Shown piece by piece: positions 54,791 to 63,571 of a DNA stretch of 64,000 bases (position 1 is the first letter of the stretch; every line of letters starts with the position of its first letter). The notes below the pieces were generated by a model. It did not search any database. It had not been told where the DNA came from and was given only the letters and a program-made list of their open reading frames with translations. The translations under genes were made by a program, and so were the position numbers. Source of the stretch: Acidobacteriota bacterium (GTDB taxonomy: Bacteria > Acidobacteriota > Vicinamibacteria > Vicinamibacterales > UBA2999); contig CAUJDN010000066.1 of NCBI GenBank assembly GCA_963169195.1, forward strand, positions 124,001-188,000, read 5' to 3'.

Positions 54791-55729
54791 TCAGGAGGCG
54801 ACGATGGCGGGCACCGGCGTCAGCCAGCCGTGCGTGTCCGGCACGTCGCCCTCGATGACGCCGAAGAACCGCTCCTGCAGGGCGGCGGTCACCGGGCCCC
54901 GCCGGCCCGATCCGACGGCGATCCGGTCGATGGATCGCACCGGCGTCACCTCGACGGCGGTGCCGCAGAGGAACGCCTCGTCTGCCATGTAGAGGCTTTC
55001 GCGCGGGATCGGGGTCTCGCGCACCTCGTAGCCCAGGTCCCGCGCCATCACGATGACGCTGTCGCGGGTGATGCCCTGCAGAATGGACGAGCTGATCGCC
55101 GGCGTGAAGATCACGTCGTCCCTCACCAGGAAGAGGTTCTGCCCGCTGCCTTCGCTCACCATCCCGCTCTCGTCGAGCGCAATGGCTTCGCCGTAGCCGT
55201 CCAGCGACGCCTGCATCTTGATGAGCGCGGAGTTCGCGTAGTTGGCCGAGGCCTTGGCCAACGCCGGCAGCGTGTTGGGGGCAAGCCGCGTCCACGAACT
55301 GACGCCGACGTCGATGCCCTGCGCGAGACCCTCGGCGCCGAACATCGCGCTCCACTCCCAGACGATGATGGACGCGTGCACGGGGCACGGGCGGGGATCG
55401 AGGCCCAGCTGCTCCACGCCCCGGTAGACGAGGGGACGGATGTAGCAGGAACGGTATCCGTTCGCCTGCACCGTGGCGATGACGGCCGCGGTCAGCACAT
55501 CGACGGGCCACCGCGGTTCCATCCGGTAGACACGGCACGAGTCGTACAGGCGCCGCATGTGCTCGGGGAGCCGGTAGATGGCGCAGCCGTTCCTCGTCTC
55601 GTACGCGCGGATTCCCTCGAAGATGCCGGTGCCGTAGTGAAGCGCGTGCGCGGCGACGTGCACCGTGGCGTCCTTCCAGGGCACGAGGGCGCCGTTCATC
55701 CAGACCTTGCTGCCGTCGTCGAATGCCAT
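54791..55729 (-). CDS. ilvE: branched-chain amino acid aminotransferase
   Basis: WMNGALVPWKDATVHVAAHALHYGTGIFEGIRAYET; YANSALIKMQASLDGYGEAIALDESGMVSEGSGQNLFLVRD. Confidence 0.94.
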   Translation of the reverse strand: MAFDDGSKVWMNGALVPWKDATVHVAAHALHYGTGIFEGIRAYETRNGCAIYRLPEHMRRLYDSCRVYRMEPRWPVDVLTAAVIATVQANGYRSCYIRPLVYRGVEQLGLDPRPCPVHASIIVWEWSAMFGAEGLAQGIDVGVSSWTRLAPNTLPALAKASANYANSALIKMQASLDGYGEAIALDESGMVSEGSGQNLFLVRDDVIFTPAISSSILQGITRDSVIVMARDLGYEVRETPIPRESLYMADEAFLCGTAVEVTPVRSIDRIAVGSGRRGPVTAALQERFFGVIEGDVPDTHGWLTPVPAIVAS

Positions 55730-55759
55730 GGCCAGGATTATCGCTCAGCACCCGGCCCG

Positions 55760-56737
55760 TCACTGGCGCTCGCGACAGAACGGGCAGGCCTCGGCCCGGG
55801 CGGGGAGCGCCTTGCCGCAATGCCAGCAGAAGCGCGCCTGCGGGGCCTCGCGGGCCTTCAGGCGCGCCTGGATGTCACGCAGGGGATCGCCGGCGACCGC
55901 CGCGGCAACAGCGGGGCGCCACGGCCGCCGTGGGGCAACCTCGGCGCGAGCCGAGAGCACGGCGTCGAGCAGCTCACCGGCGCGCTGATAGCGCTCGGTC
56001 AGCTCCGGCGCCATCGCCTTCATCACGATGTCGGAGATGCTCTTCGGGAGCTTCGGGTTCCGCACGCGCGGCGGCGTGGTGAGCTCGCCGCGCATCAGGC
56101 GCTCGAGGTCGGACGGGGCCGGCGTGTCGTACGGGAGCGTGCCGGTGAGCATCTGGTACATCGTGACGCCCAGTGAGTAGATATCGGAGGCGAACACGGC
56201 CTTGCCCTGGAACTGCTCGGGGGCCATGTAGGGCGGGCTGCCGATGACCGTGGTGCCGTGGGCGGCGATTTCCAGGAAGCGCGACGTGCCGAAGTCCGCG
56301 ACCTTCAGCATGCCCTGCTCGGTGACCAGCACGTTGCCCGGGCGAAGGTCGCGATGGATGATGCCCTGCTTCTGGGCGTGGTCCACGGCGTTGCAGATCT
56401 GGCAGGTGTAGTCGAGCGCCCGCGTCAGGTCCAGCGCGCCCTCGCGCTCGATGATGGCCTCCAGGGTCTCGCCGGGCACGTACTCCATGACGATGAAGAA
56501 CACATCGTCCTGCTTCTCAGCGGTGAGGACGGTCACGACGTTGGGATGGCTCAGTGAGGCCAGGAGGCGCGGCTCGCGGAGCAGCTCGCCGAAGTCCATG
56601 TTCTGGCGGTGCGGCACCTTGAGGGCGACTTTCTTGTCGATCCACGTGTCTTCGGCGAGATAGACGGCGCCGAAGCCGCCGCTGCCGAGGGTCGAGATGA
56701 TGCGGTACTTCCCAATCGTCTGGCCGCGGAAGAACAT
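55760..56737 (-). CDS. serine/threonine protein kinase with C-terminal zinc-ribbon
   Basis: IGKYRIISTLGSGGFGAVYLAEDTWIDKKVALKV; GIIHRDLRPGNVLVTEQGMLKVADFGTSRF; C-terminal FCWHCGKALPARAEACPFCRERQ. Confidence 0.94.
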   Translation of the reverse strand: MFFRGQTIGKYRIISTLGSGGFGAVYLAEDTWIDKKVALKVPHRQNMDFGELLREPRLLASLSHPNVVTVLTAEKQDDVFFIVMEYVPGETLEAIIEREGALDLTRALDYTCQICNAVDHAQKQGIIHRDLRPGNVLVTEQGMLKVADFGTSRFLEIAAHGTTVIGSPPYMAPEQFQGKAVFASDIYSLGVTMYQMLTGTLPYDTPAPSDLERLMRGELTTPPRVRNPKLPKSISDIVMKAMAPELTERYQRAGELLDAVLSARAEVAPRRPWRPAVAAAVAGDPLRDIQARLKAREAPQARFCWHCGKALPARAEACPFCRERQ

Positions 56738-56767
56738 CGACGGCAGTATACAGGGCCCCGTCCATGG

Positions 56768-56800
56768 ATGATTGGTGATTGGTGATCCTGGTGATGGCCG
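56768..56800. repeat. degenerate GATTGGT heptamer tandem repeat in divergent intergenic spacer
   Basis: gatgattggtgattggtgatcctggtgatgg. Confidence 0.6.
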
Positions 56801-56848
56801 ATGCACGCATGGCGGCATCGAGTCGCGGCGCACGGATAGAATGGCCCG

Positions 56849-57577
56849 GTGCACCCGCGGTTCTACCTGCCCGGCCTCGACGAAGAAGGGTCGGGCACGC
56901 TCACCGGAGACGAGGCGGCCCACCTGACGCGGGTGTTGCGACTGGGGGTGGGCGACGACATCGACGTGTTCGACGGCGCCGGGCGGATGTTCCATGCGCG
57001 TGTCGAGGAGGCGGCCGGTGGACGCGTCAGGGTGCGCGGCCTTGGGCCGGTCTCGTCGGCACCCGAGGCCACGGTCCGCGTCACGCTGGTCGCGGCCGTC
57101 CTCAAAGGCGACAAGATGGACGAGGTCGTGCGCGATGTGACGATGATGGGCGCCGTCGCCGTACAGCCCGTCGTGGCGGCTCGGAGCGAGGTTGGCCTCG
57201 AGGCGGTAGCGCGGGCCCGCCGCGTGGACCGCTGGCAGCGAATCGCAGTGTCTTCCACGAAGCAGTGCGGCCGCGCGACGGTGCCGGCCGTGCGGCCGCC
57301 CATGGGCCTCTCCGGCTGGGTCGCGGCGCCAGGGCCGGATCCGGTGGTCGTATTGCTGGAGCCGTCAGGCCATGCGTCGTCCAGGTTGCGCGACGTGCCT
57401 CACGCCGCGGGCGTGCAGCTGGTCGTCGGCCCCGAGGGAGGTTGGACCGCGCAGGAGGTGGAGGCATTCACGGCGGCGGGTTTCCATGCCGTCTCCGTCG
57501 GCGGGCGCACGCTTCGAGCGGATGCGGCGCCCGTGGTCGCGATGGCGGCCCTGTACGAGGCCTGGGGCGGGTGGTGA
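56849..57577 (+). CDS. rsmE: 16S rRNA (uracil1498-N3)-methyltransferase
   Basis: HPRFYLPGLDEEGSGTLTGDEAAHLTRVLRLGVGDDIDVFDGAG; LKGDKMDEVVRDVTMMGAVAVQPVVAARSEV; VVGPEGGWTAQEVEAF. Confidence 0.93.
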   Translation: MHPRFYLPGLDEEGSGTLTGDEAAHLTRVLRLGVGDDIDVFDGAGRMFHARVEEAAGGRVRVRGLGPVSSAPEATVRVTLVAAVLKGDKMDEVVRDVTMMGAVAVQPVVAARSEVGLEAVARARRVDRWQRIAVSSTKQCGRATVPAVRPPMGLSGWVAAPGPDPVVVLLEPSGHASSRLRDVPHAAGVQLVVGPEGGWTAQEVEAFTAAGFHAVSVGGRTLRADAAPVVAMAALYEAWGGW

Positions 57578-57630
57578 GCGATCGACATCGGCCATCGCGG
57601 CGCGTGCGCGTGCGGCCGGGGGAGGACGCG

Positions 57631-58374
57631 ATGCGGCGGTGGCTGATGGCGGCGGTCCTGGCGCTCCTGCCGCCACCTGTGGCGGCGCAGGATCCGGTTG
57701 CGACCTTCTCGATCCTGGGCTACGACCCGGCGACCGGCGAGGTCGGTGGTGCGGTGCAGTCGCGCGTGTTCAGCGTGGGCAACGGCGTGCTCTGGGCCGA
57801 GGCCGGCGTGGGGGCGGTCGCGACGCAGGCCATCGTCGACGTCAGCTACGGGCCAAGAGCCCTCGAACTCCTGCGCGCCGGCCTGAGGCCGGACGCGATC
57901 GTCAAGGCCATCTGGGACAGCGACCCGGATCCAGAGCCCGAACGCTGGACGAGGCAGGGCCGCCAGTTCGCCGTGATCGATCAGCAGGGTCGGACCGCGG
58001 CGTTCACCGGCCCGAAGGCCACGCCCTGGGCAGGGCACAGGCAGGGGATGTATGCGACCGCGCAGGGCAACATCCTGGCGGGGGAGGCGGTGGTCGCCGG
58101 CATGGTGGCGGCCTTCGAGCAGGCGTCCGGCCACCTGTCGGTCCGGCTCACCGCGGCGCTCGAGGCGGGGCAGAAGGCCGGAGGGGACACCCGTGGCATG
58201 CAGTCGGCAGCCATCCTCATCGTGGGAAAGGGCCGGGGCGTGTGGCTCAACAACGACGTCGTGATGCGGCTCCAGGTGGACGACAGCCCCGAGCCCATCA
58301 AGGAACTTCGTCGGCTGGTGGACGCCTGGAACGAGCGCCGGGCCAAGGGACAGCAGCGAGCCGTCGGCCGATGA
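57631..58374 (+). CDS. secreted DUF1028 domain protein
   Basis: Signal peptide; TFSILGYDPATGEVGGAVQSRVFSVGNGVLWAEAGVGAVATQAIVDVSYGPRALELLRAG. Confidence 0.85.
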   Translation: MRRWLMAAVLALLPPPVAAQDPVATFSILGYDPATGEVGGAVQSRVFSVGNGVLWAEAGVGAVATQAIVDVSYGPRALELLRAGLRPDAIVKAIWDSDPDPEPERWTRQGRQFAVIDQQGRTAAFTGPKATPWAGHRQGMYATAQGNILAGEAVVAGMVAAFEQASGHLSVRLTAALEAGQKAGGDTRGMQSAAILIVGKGRGVWLNNDVVMRLQVDDSPEPIKELRRLVDAWNERRAKGQQRAVGR

Positions 58375-58404
58375 CAGAGCCCGAGAATCCGAGAACCTCC
58401 GAAC
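58375..58404. repeat. GAGAACC-type octamer repeat filling the spacer between convergent genes
   Basis: cagagcccgagaatccgagaacctccgaacc. Confidence 0.65.
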
Positions 58405-59310
58405 CTAATCGAGCCTGACCGCGACCCAGGTGGCTTCCTCGAGCCGTGCCACCTGCCGCAGCGGTGCGAAGGCGGCACGCACGGCGGCCTCTTCCGCTTC
58501 GTCGAAGCCGCTGACGACGAGCGTGCCTCCCGGTCGCTTCAGGCCCATCAGCATGGCAGCCGTCGTGCGAAGCATGCCGCCGGTCAGGTTGGCCATCACG
58601 ACGTCCGCGGGTGGCGGCGGACTGGTTCGGAAATCCCCGACCTCGAAGCGGACCACCGGTGGCAAGGCGTTCAGCGCCGCGCTCGCGCGTGCTGCATCGA
58701 TGGCGTCCTGATCCACGTCGAGGCCCACCACGTCCGACGCGTGGTCGAGGGCGGCGGCCATCGCCAACACGCCCGATCCCGTGCCGATGTCCACCACGCG
58801 CCGGTCCCGGACATCGATCGCCGAGAGCAGGCGGAGGCAGAGGCGCGTCGTCGGGTGGTGGCCGGTGCCAAACCCCATGGATGGCTCGATGATGATGACG
58901 GTGGTGCCCGGCGGGGTAGCGACCGGGACGTCCCAGGGCGGGGCCACTATGAAGCGTCCGGCGGTGACGGCCGTCAGGGATTCCTGCGAACGTGCGGCCC
59001 AGTCCTCGTCCGGCACGGCCGTGGAGGTCAGCCGCAGCTGTGGGTGAGCGGCGCCAAGGGCGCGCGCGGCGCGATCGCGCGTCTCAGCGCTCGGAAAGAA
59101 GACGCGCCAGCGCAGCGGCGCGGGCGGCGGCTCGGGAATCGGGGGGAACGTCTGATCCCATAGCCCGCCAGGCGGCAGCGGGCGCTCGGCCAGATCCTCG
59201 ATGGCCTGTGGGGAGAAGTCGTCCAGCAGCGCCGCGACGAGGCCCTCCGCGTCCGGAGGGTCATCGATCGCCGGCGCCTCGACGACCAGCGCGGGCCAGA
59301 GGCGGTTCAC
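58405..59310 (-). CDS. prmA: 50S ribosomal protein L11 methyltransferase
   Basis: IIIEPSMGFGTGHHPTTRLCLRLL; VVDIGTGSGVLAMAAAL; ADVVMANLTGGML. Confidence 0.9.
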   Translation of the reverse strand: MNRLWPALVVEAPAIDDPPDAEGLVAALLDDFSPQAIEDLAERPLPPGGLWDQTFPPIPEPPPAPLRWRVFFPSAETRDRAARALGAAHPQLRLTSTAVPDEDWAARSQESLTAVTAGRFIVAPPWDVPVATPPGTTVIIIEPSMGFGTGHHPTTRLCLRLLSAIDVRDRRVVDIGTGSGVLAMAAALDHASDVVGLDVDQDAIDAARASAALNALPPVVRFEVGDFRTSPPPPADVVMANLTGGMLRTTAAMLMGLKRPGGTLVVSGFDEAEEAAVRAAFAPLRQVARLEEATWVAVRLD

Positions 59311-59316
59311 GGCGGG

Positions 59317-60456
59317 CTAACCGAAGATCTTCCCGAAGATGCCGCGATCCTCCGCGTCATCATCACGTCGCCGCGGTTCGGACTTCTGGGCCGGCAGGGT
59401 GTCGGCCAGCTGCTCGAGCAGCGGGCGCTGCTCCTTCGTGAGCTTCTTCGGGGTGACCGCCTGGACCGTGACGAGCAGGTCGCCCTTCCCGCGCCCGCCG
59501 ACGTCGGGCATGCCCCGGCCCTTCAGGCGGAAGGTGGCGCCGGTCTGTGTGCCCTCAGGGATCCTGACGGTCTCTTCACCGTCGATGCCCGGCACCGTGA
59601 TGTCCCCGCCGAGGGCGAGCGTCGTGAAGGTGAGTGGGATGTCGCAGTGCAGGTCGTTGCCGTCTCGCTGGAAGAACTCGTGTTCCAGGACGTGCACGAC
59701 CACGTAGAGATCGCCTGGAGGACCGCCCTGCGCGCCGGCTTCGCCCTCGCCGGCGAGGCGCAGGCGCTGGCCGGTGGCGATGCCCGCCGGAATCCTCACG
59801 CTGAGCTTGCGCTGCTGCTCGACCGTGCCCTGGCCATGGCACGTGGTGCACGGCTTGGTGATGACCTTGCCCGCGCCGCGGCACTGGCCGCACGTGCGGG
59901 CGACGGTGAAGAAGCCCTGCTGGTAGCGCAACTGGCCGGTGCCGCGACACTGGGAGCAGGCGGCCGGAGCGCTGCCCGGCGCGGCGCCAGAGCCCTTGCA
60001 GGTGTCGCAGGCCTCGTGCCGCGGGATCTGGACCGTGGCCTCGGCGCCCCTGGCAGACTGCTCGAAGGCAATCTCCATGTCGTAGCGGAGATCCGCGCCG
60101 CGCTGCGGACCGCCGCGCCGGCGACCGCCGCCGAAGGCGTCGCCGAAGCCGAAGATGTCGCCCAGCCCGCCGAAGATGTCCTGGAAGTCGGCGAAGATGG
60201 TCGGGTCCACGCCGCCGGCGCCGGCGGCGCCCGACACGCCGGCGTGGCCGAACCGGTCGTAGCGCGCACGCTTTTCAGGGTCGGCGAGCACCGCGTAGGC
60301 CTCGGCGGCTTCCTTGAAGCGCTCCTCGGCGGCCTTGTCGCCGGGATTCCGATCGGGGTGATACTTGAGGGCCAGCTTCCGGTACGCGCTCTTCACGTCC
60401 TGCTCGCTGGCGGTGCGCGGAACCCCGAGCACCTCGTAGAAGTCCCGCTTGCTCAC
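59317..60456 (-). CDS. dnaJ: molecular chaperone DnaJ
   Basis: [40 protein letters not shown]; four CxxCxGxG-type repeats ([32 protein letters not shown]). Confidence 0.97.
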   Translation of the reverse strand: MSKRDFYEVLGVPRTASEQDVKSAYRKLALKYHPDRNPGDKAAEERFKEAAEAYAVLADPEKRARYDRFGHAGVSGAAGAGGVDPTIFADFQDIFGGLGDIFGFGDAFGGGRRRGGPQRGADLRYDMEIAFEQSARGAEATVQIPRHEACDTCKGSGAAPGSAPAACSQCRGTGQLRYQQGFFTVARTCGQCRGAGKVITKPCTTCHGQGTVEQQRKLSVRIPAGIATGQRLRLAGEGEAGAQGGPPGDLYVVVHVLEHEFFQRDGNDLHCDIPLTFTTLALGGDITVPGIDGEETVRIPEGTQTGATFRLKGRGMPDVGGRGKGDLLVTVQAVTPKKLTKEQRPLLEQLADTLPAQKSEPRRRDDDAEDRGIFGKIFG

Positions 60457-61004
60457 GATGCCCTGGCGACCTTGACGAGCGAGGGCCGCAGCAGGCGCTC
60501 GCCCAGCATGTAGCCCTTCCGCAGCTCCTCGACGACTTCGCCCTCGCGTCTGCCTTCGACCGTCTCGTAGGCGACCGCCTGGTGCAGGTGCGGATCGAAG
60601 TCGGCCCCGCGCGCCTCGATGGCGGTGACGCCCCGCTTGCGTACCAGGTCGGCGAGCGCGCGGTGGATGAGCTCGACGCCCGCCTTGTAGGGCTGCGCGG
60701 CCGCCGGCGCGTCGGCGGCCAGGGCGCGCTCGAAGTCGTCCATCACCGCCAGAAGGTCGCCCAGCACGTCGGCCGCGGCCCACTCGGTGAATTCCTTGCG
60801 CTCGCGCTCGATGCGCTTGCGGTAATTGTCGAACTCCGCGCTCTTCCGCAGGAGCCGGTCGTACAAGTCGTCGCGATCCTTCTGGAGCGACTCCATTGAT
60901 GGTCCGGCCGCCGCGGCAGGCTCGGTGGCTGCGGGTGAGGACGCCCGGGGACTTGCCGCGGGGGCCTCGCTCATGGTCTCGGCTGGATTCTGCGGGTCAC
61001 TCAT
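60453..61004 (-). CDS. grpE: nucleotide exchange factor GrpE
   Basis: [68 protein letters not shown]. Confidence 0.94.
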   Translation of the reverse strand: MSDPQNPAETMSEAPAASPRASSPAATEPAAAAGPSMESLQKDRDDLYDRLLRKSAEFDNYRKRIERERKEFTEWAAADVLGDLLAVMDDFERALAADAPAAAQPYKAGVELIHRALADLVRKRGVTAIEARGADFDPHLHQAVAYETVEGRREGEVVEELRKGYMLGERLLRPSLVKVARAS

Positions 61005-61021
61005 GATGAAACGCCAACACC

Positions 61022-62077
61022 CTACTCTACATCCTTGAGCACACGGGCGACGGCCAGGGCGGCGACGTCGACCGCGGCAATGGCACGGGAGTACTTCATC
61101 CGGGTCGGCCCGATCACGCCCACGGTGCCGGTGCCCCTGCCGTCGAAGTAGGTCGAGGCAATGAGGCTGAACGGGCGGAGCTCGGGATCGCTGTGCTCGG
61201 CGCCGATGACGACGGTCAGGCCCGGGCCGTCGATGTACTGGTTGAGCAGCCGGACGAGGCGCTGCTTCTCCTCGACCATCCGCAGGAGGGCCCCCAGCGT
61301 GGCGGCCGAGATGCCGCTGGCCCGCACCACCTGCTCGAGCAGCGCCGAGGCGCCCTCGATGTAGACCGCCGTGGACCCCTGCAGCTGTTCAAGGGTCTGG
61401 CTCGCCAGCCGCAGGGCGAGGCCGAGCAGCTGGTCGTAGAGCGTGCGCTCTTCGCGCAACCGCCCGCGGACGCCGCTCCGGACCTCCTCGAGCGTCCGGC
61501 CCGCGAACTCGGTGTTGAGGAAGTTGGCCGCCTGGGTCAACTCGGAGGGGCGTACGTCCTCGCCGATGTCCACCATCTTCTGGGACACCTGGTTTCCGCG
61601 CGACACCACGACCACGAGGATGCGCGTGCCGCTGAGCGGCACGAAGTCGATGCGCTGGAATACCGTGTCTTCGTTGGCTGGCGCGATGGCGAAGCCCACG
61701 TGCCGCGACGCTTCGGAGAGGACGTGCGACGTGGACGAGAGGAGGTCATCGATGAGCGGCGCGTCGCCCGCTTCCTGGCGGAGGCGGGCCTCGACCGCCG
61801 AGACGTCCCGGGCCGCCCGCCGCCCCTCCAGCAGCAGGTCGACGTAGAAGCGGTAGCCCTGATCGGTGGGGACGCGGCCGGCCGACGTGTGCGGCTGCCA
61901 GACGTAGCCCATGTCCTCGAGCTGGGCGAGAACGTTCCGGATGGTGGCGGAGGACACGTTCAGCCCGGAGCGGCGCATCAGCGTGGCCGACGCGACCGGC
62001 TCGCCCGTCTCGATGTACTCGCGCACCAGCGTCGCCAGGACGCGGCGGGTGCGATCGGAAAGCGCTGGCACGCTCAT
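61022..62077 (-). CDS. hrcA: heat-inducible transcription repressor HrcA
   Basis: RTRRVLATLVREYIETGEPVASATLMRRSGLNVSSATIRNVLAQLEDMGYVWQPHTSAGRVPTDQGYRFYVD; GTVGVIGPTRMKYSRAIAAVD. Confidence 0.96.
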   Translation of the reverse strand: MSVPALSDRTRRVLATLVREYIETGEPVASATLMRRSGLNVSSATIRNVLAQLEDMGYVWQPHTSAGRVPTDQGYRFYVDLLLEGRRAARDVSAVEARLRQEAGDAPLIDDLLSSTSHVLSEASRHVGFAIAPANEDTVFQRIDFVPLSGTRILVVVVSRGNQVSQKMVDIGEDVRPSELTQAANFLNTEFAGRTLEEVRSGVRGRLREERTLYDQLLGLALRLASQTLEQLQGSTAVYIEGASALLEQVVRASGISAATLGALLRMVEEKQRLVRLLNQYIDGPGLTVVIGAEHSDPELRPFSLIASTYFDGRGTGTVGVIGPTRMKYSRAIAAVDVAALAVARVLKDVE

Positions 62078-62103
62078 TAGCAGTCTCGCTGGATGACTGC
62101 TAG
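62077..62103 (-). promoter_or_regulatory. variant CIRCE-like operator overlapping the hrcA start codon
   Basis: TTAGCAGTC-TCGCTGGAT-GACTGCTAG (N9 spacer), versus CIRCE consensus TTAGCACTC-N9-GAGTGCTAA. Confidence 0.75.
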
Positions 62104-62104
62104 C

Positions 62105-62110
62105 AGTATA
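62105..62110 (-). promoter_or_regulatory. candidate -10 box (TATACT) for hrcA operon
   Basis: AGTATA on + strand directly upstream of the CIRCE-like element; no clear -35. Confidence 0.35.
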
Positions 62111-62230
62111 GCAGGCGGCAGGGATGCAGGACTGGCCGCTGCAGGGGTGCCGGGGGCCCAGAGGTGCGGTCGAGTGGGGCCATCAGCACGATCGCGGGCC
62201 GGCCTTCGATGTCGGGGACGCTGGCCAGCG

Positions 62231-63562
62231 CTAGCGAACGTGGGCGCGGACGGCGAGGGCCCTGGCCTCGGTCCGGGCGGTCGCCGCAATCTCCGCGGGA
62301 TCCCAGCGCGTGGGGCGGCCCTCGTCCACGAGCACGTCGCCGTCGAGGATGACGGTGCGCACGTCCGCGGGGCACGCCGCGTAGACCAGGGTGGCGAAGG
62401 GATCAGGGTCCGGCGCGAGGTGCGGCCAGGTCCGGCGCACGATGATCAGGTCGGCGCGCTTGCCGGGCTCGATCGTGCCAATCTCGTCTTCGAGTCCCAG
62501 CGCCCGGGCGCCCTCGCGCGTGGCCATCGCGAGCGTCTCGCGCGCCGTCAGCGCGCCGGGCCCGTTCCGCACGGCCTGCAGCGTGGCGGCCAGCCGCATC
62601 TCCTGGAACATGTCGAGCCGGTTGTTGCAGGCCGCGCCATCGGCGCCGAGCGAGACCGAGATGCCCCGCCGGCGCATCTCGGCCACCGGCGCCAGGCCCG
62701 ATCCCAGCTTCAGGTTCGAGCCCGGGCAGTGGAGCACCTTCACGCGGCCGGCGGCGAGCAGCGCCTGCTCGCGCTCGTCCACCCACACGCAGTGCGCGAG
62801 GCAGACGTGCGGGGCGGCAAGCCCCGTCGCCGCCAAGTACTCGATGTTGCCGAGGCCGGTCCGCTGCCGGACCAGCGCGATCTCGCTGCGGTTCTCGGAG
62901 GCGTGACTGTGCACGAGCAGCCCATGATCGCGCGACAGGCGACCCACTTCTTCGAGCAGCCCGCGCGTGCACGACACCGCGAAGCGCGGCGCGAGCGCGG
63001 CCCGCAGCCGGCCCTGGCCGCGGCCGTTCCAGCGCGAGGCGAGCGCCAGGCTCTCGTCGATGGACGCGCGCGTGGCCTCGCGCAGGCGCGCGGGCACGCC
63101 GTCGGCCGCCTCGTCCATCATGCACTTGCCGACCACGGCGCGCAGGCCCGTGGGCTCGAGCGCCTCGAAGACGGCGTCGGTGTCGTGCACGGTTTCCATG
63201 GTGAGAACCGTCGTCGTGCCGCCCTGGATGAGTTCGGCAGCCGCCAGCGACGCCGAGGCGGCGAGCGAACGCGGCGTGTGGGCGGCCTCCATGGGCCAGA
63301 CGCGTGTCTGCAGCCACTCGAGCAGCGCCAGGTCGTCAGCGTATCCGCGGAAGAGGGCCTGGCAGAGGTGGACGTGGGTCTGGACGAAGCCGGGCAGCAG
63401 GTAGTCGCCGCCGGCGTCGATGCGGCGGGCCAGGGCCGGCGGATCCACGGCTCCGACGGCTGCGATGCGGCCGCCCTCGATCAACACGTCGCCTTCGACA
63501 GTGTCGAAGGCGTCGTTCATCGTGAGGATGGTGGCGTTGCGGACGAGCAGCGGGGCGAACAC
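62231..63562 (-). CDS. amidohydrolase family protein (nucleoside/SAH deaminase-like)
   Basis: FVQTHVHLCQALFRGYADDLALLEWLQTRVWPMEAAHT; VHSHASENRSEI; VSLGADGAACNNRLDMFQEMRLAATLQ. Confidence 0.9.
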   Translation of the reverse strand: MFAPLLVRNATILTMNDAFDTVEGDVLIEGGRIAAVGAVDPPALARRIDAGGDYLLPGFVQTHVHLCQALFRGYADDLALLEWLQTRVWPMEAAHTPRSLAASASLAAAELIQGGTTTVLTMETVHDTDAVFEALEPTGLRAVVGKCMMDEAADGVPARLREATRASIDESLALASRWNGRGQGRLRAALAPRFAVSCTRGLLEEVGRLSRDHGLLVHSHASENRSEIALVRQRTGLGNIEYLAATGLAAPHVCLAHCVWVDEREQALLAAGRVKVLHCPGSNLKLGSGLAPVAEMRRRGISVSLGADGAACNNRLDMFQEMRLAATLQAVRNGPGALTARETLAMATREGARALGLEDEIGTIEPGKRADLIIVRRTWPHLAPDPDPFATLVYAACPADVRTVILDGDVLVDEGRPTRWDPAEIAATARTEARALAVRAHVR

Positions 63563-63571
63563 GACCAGCGG

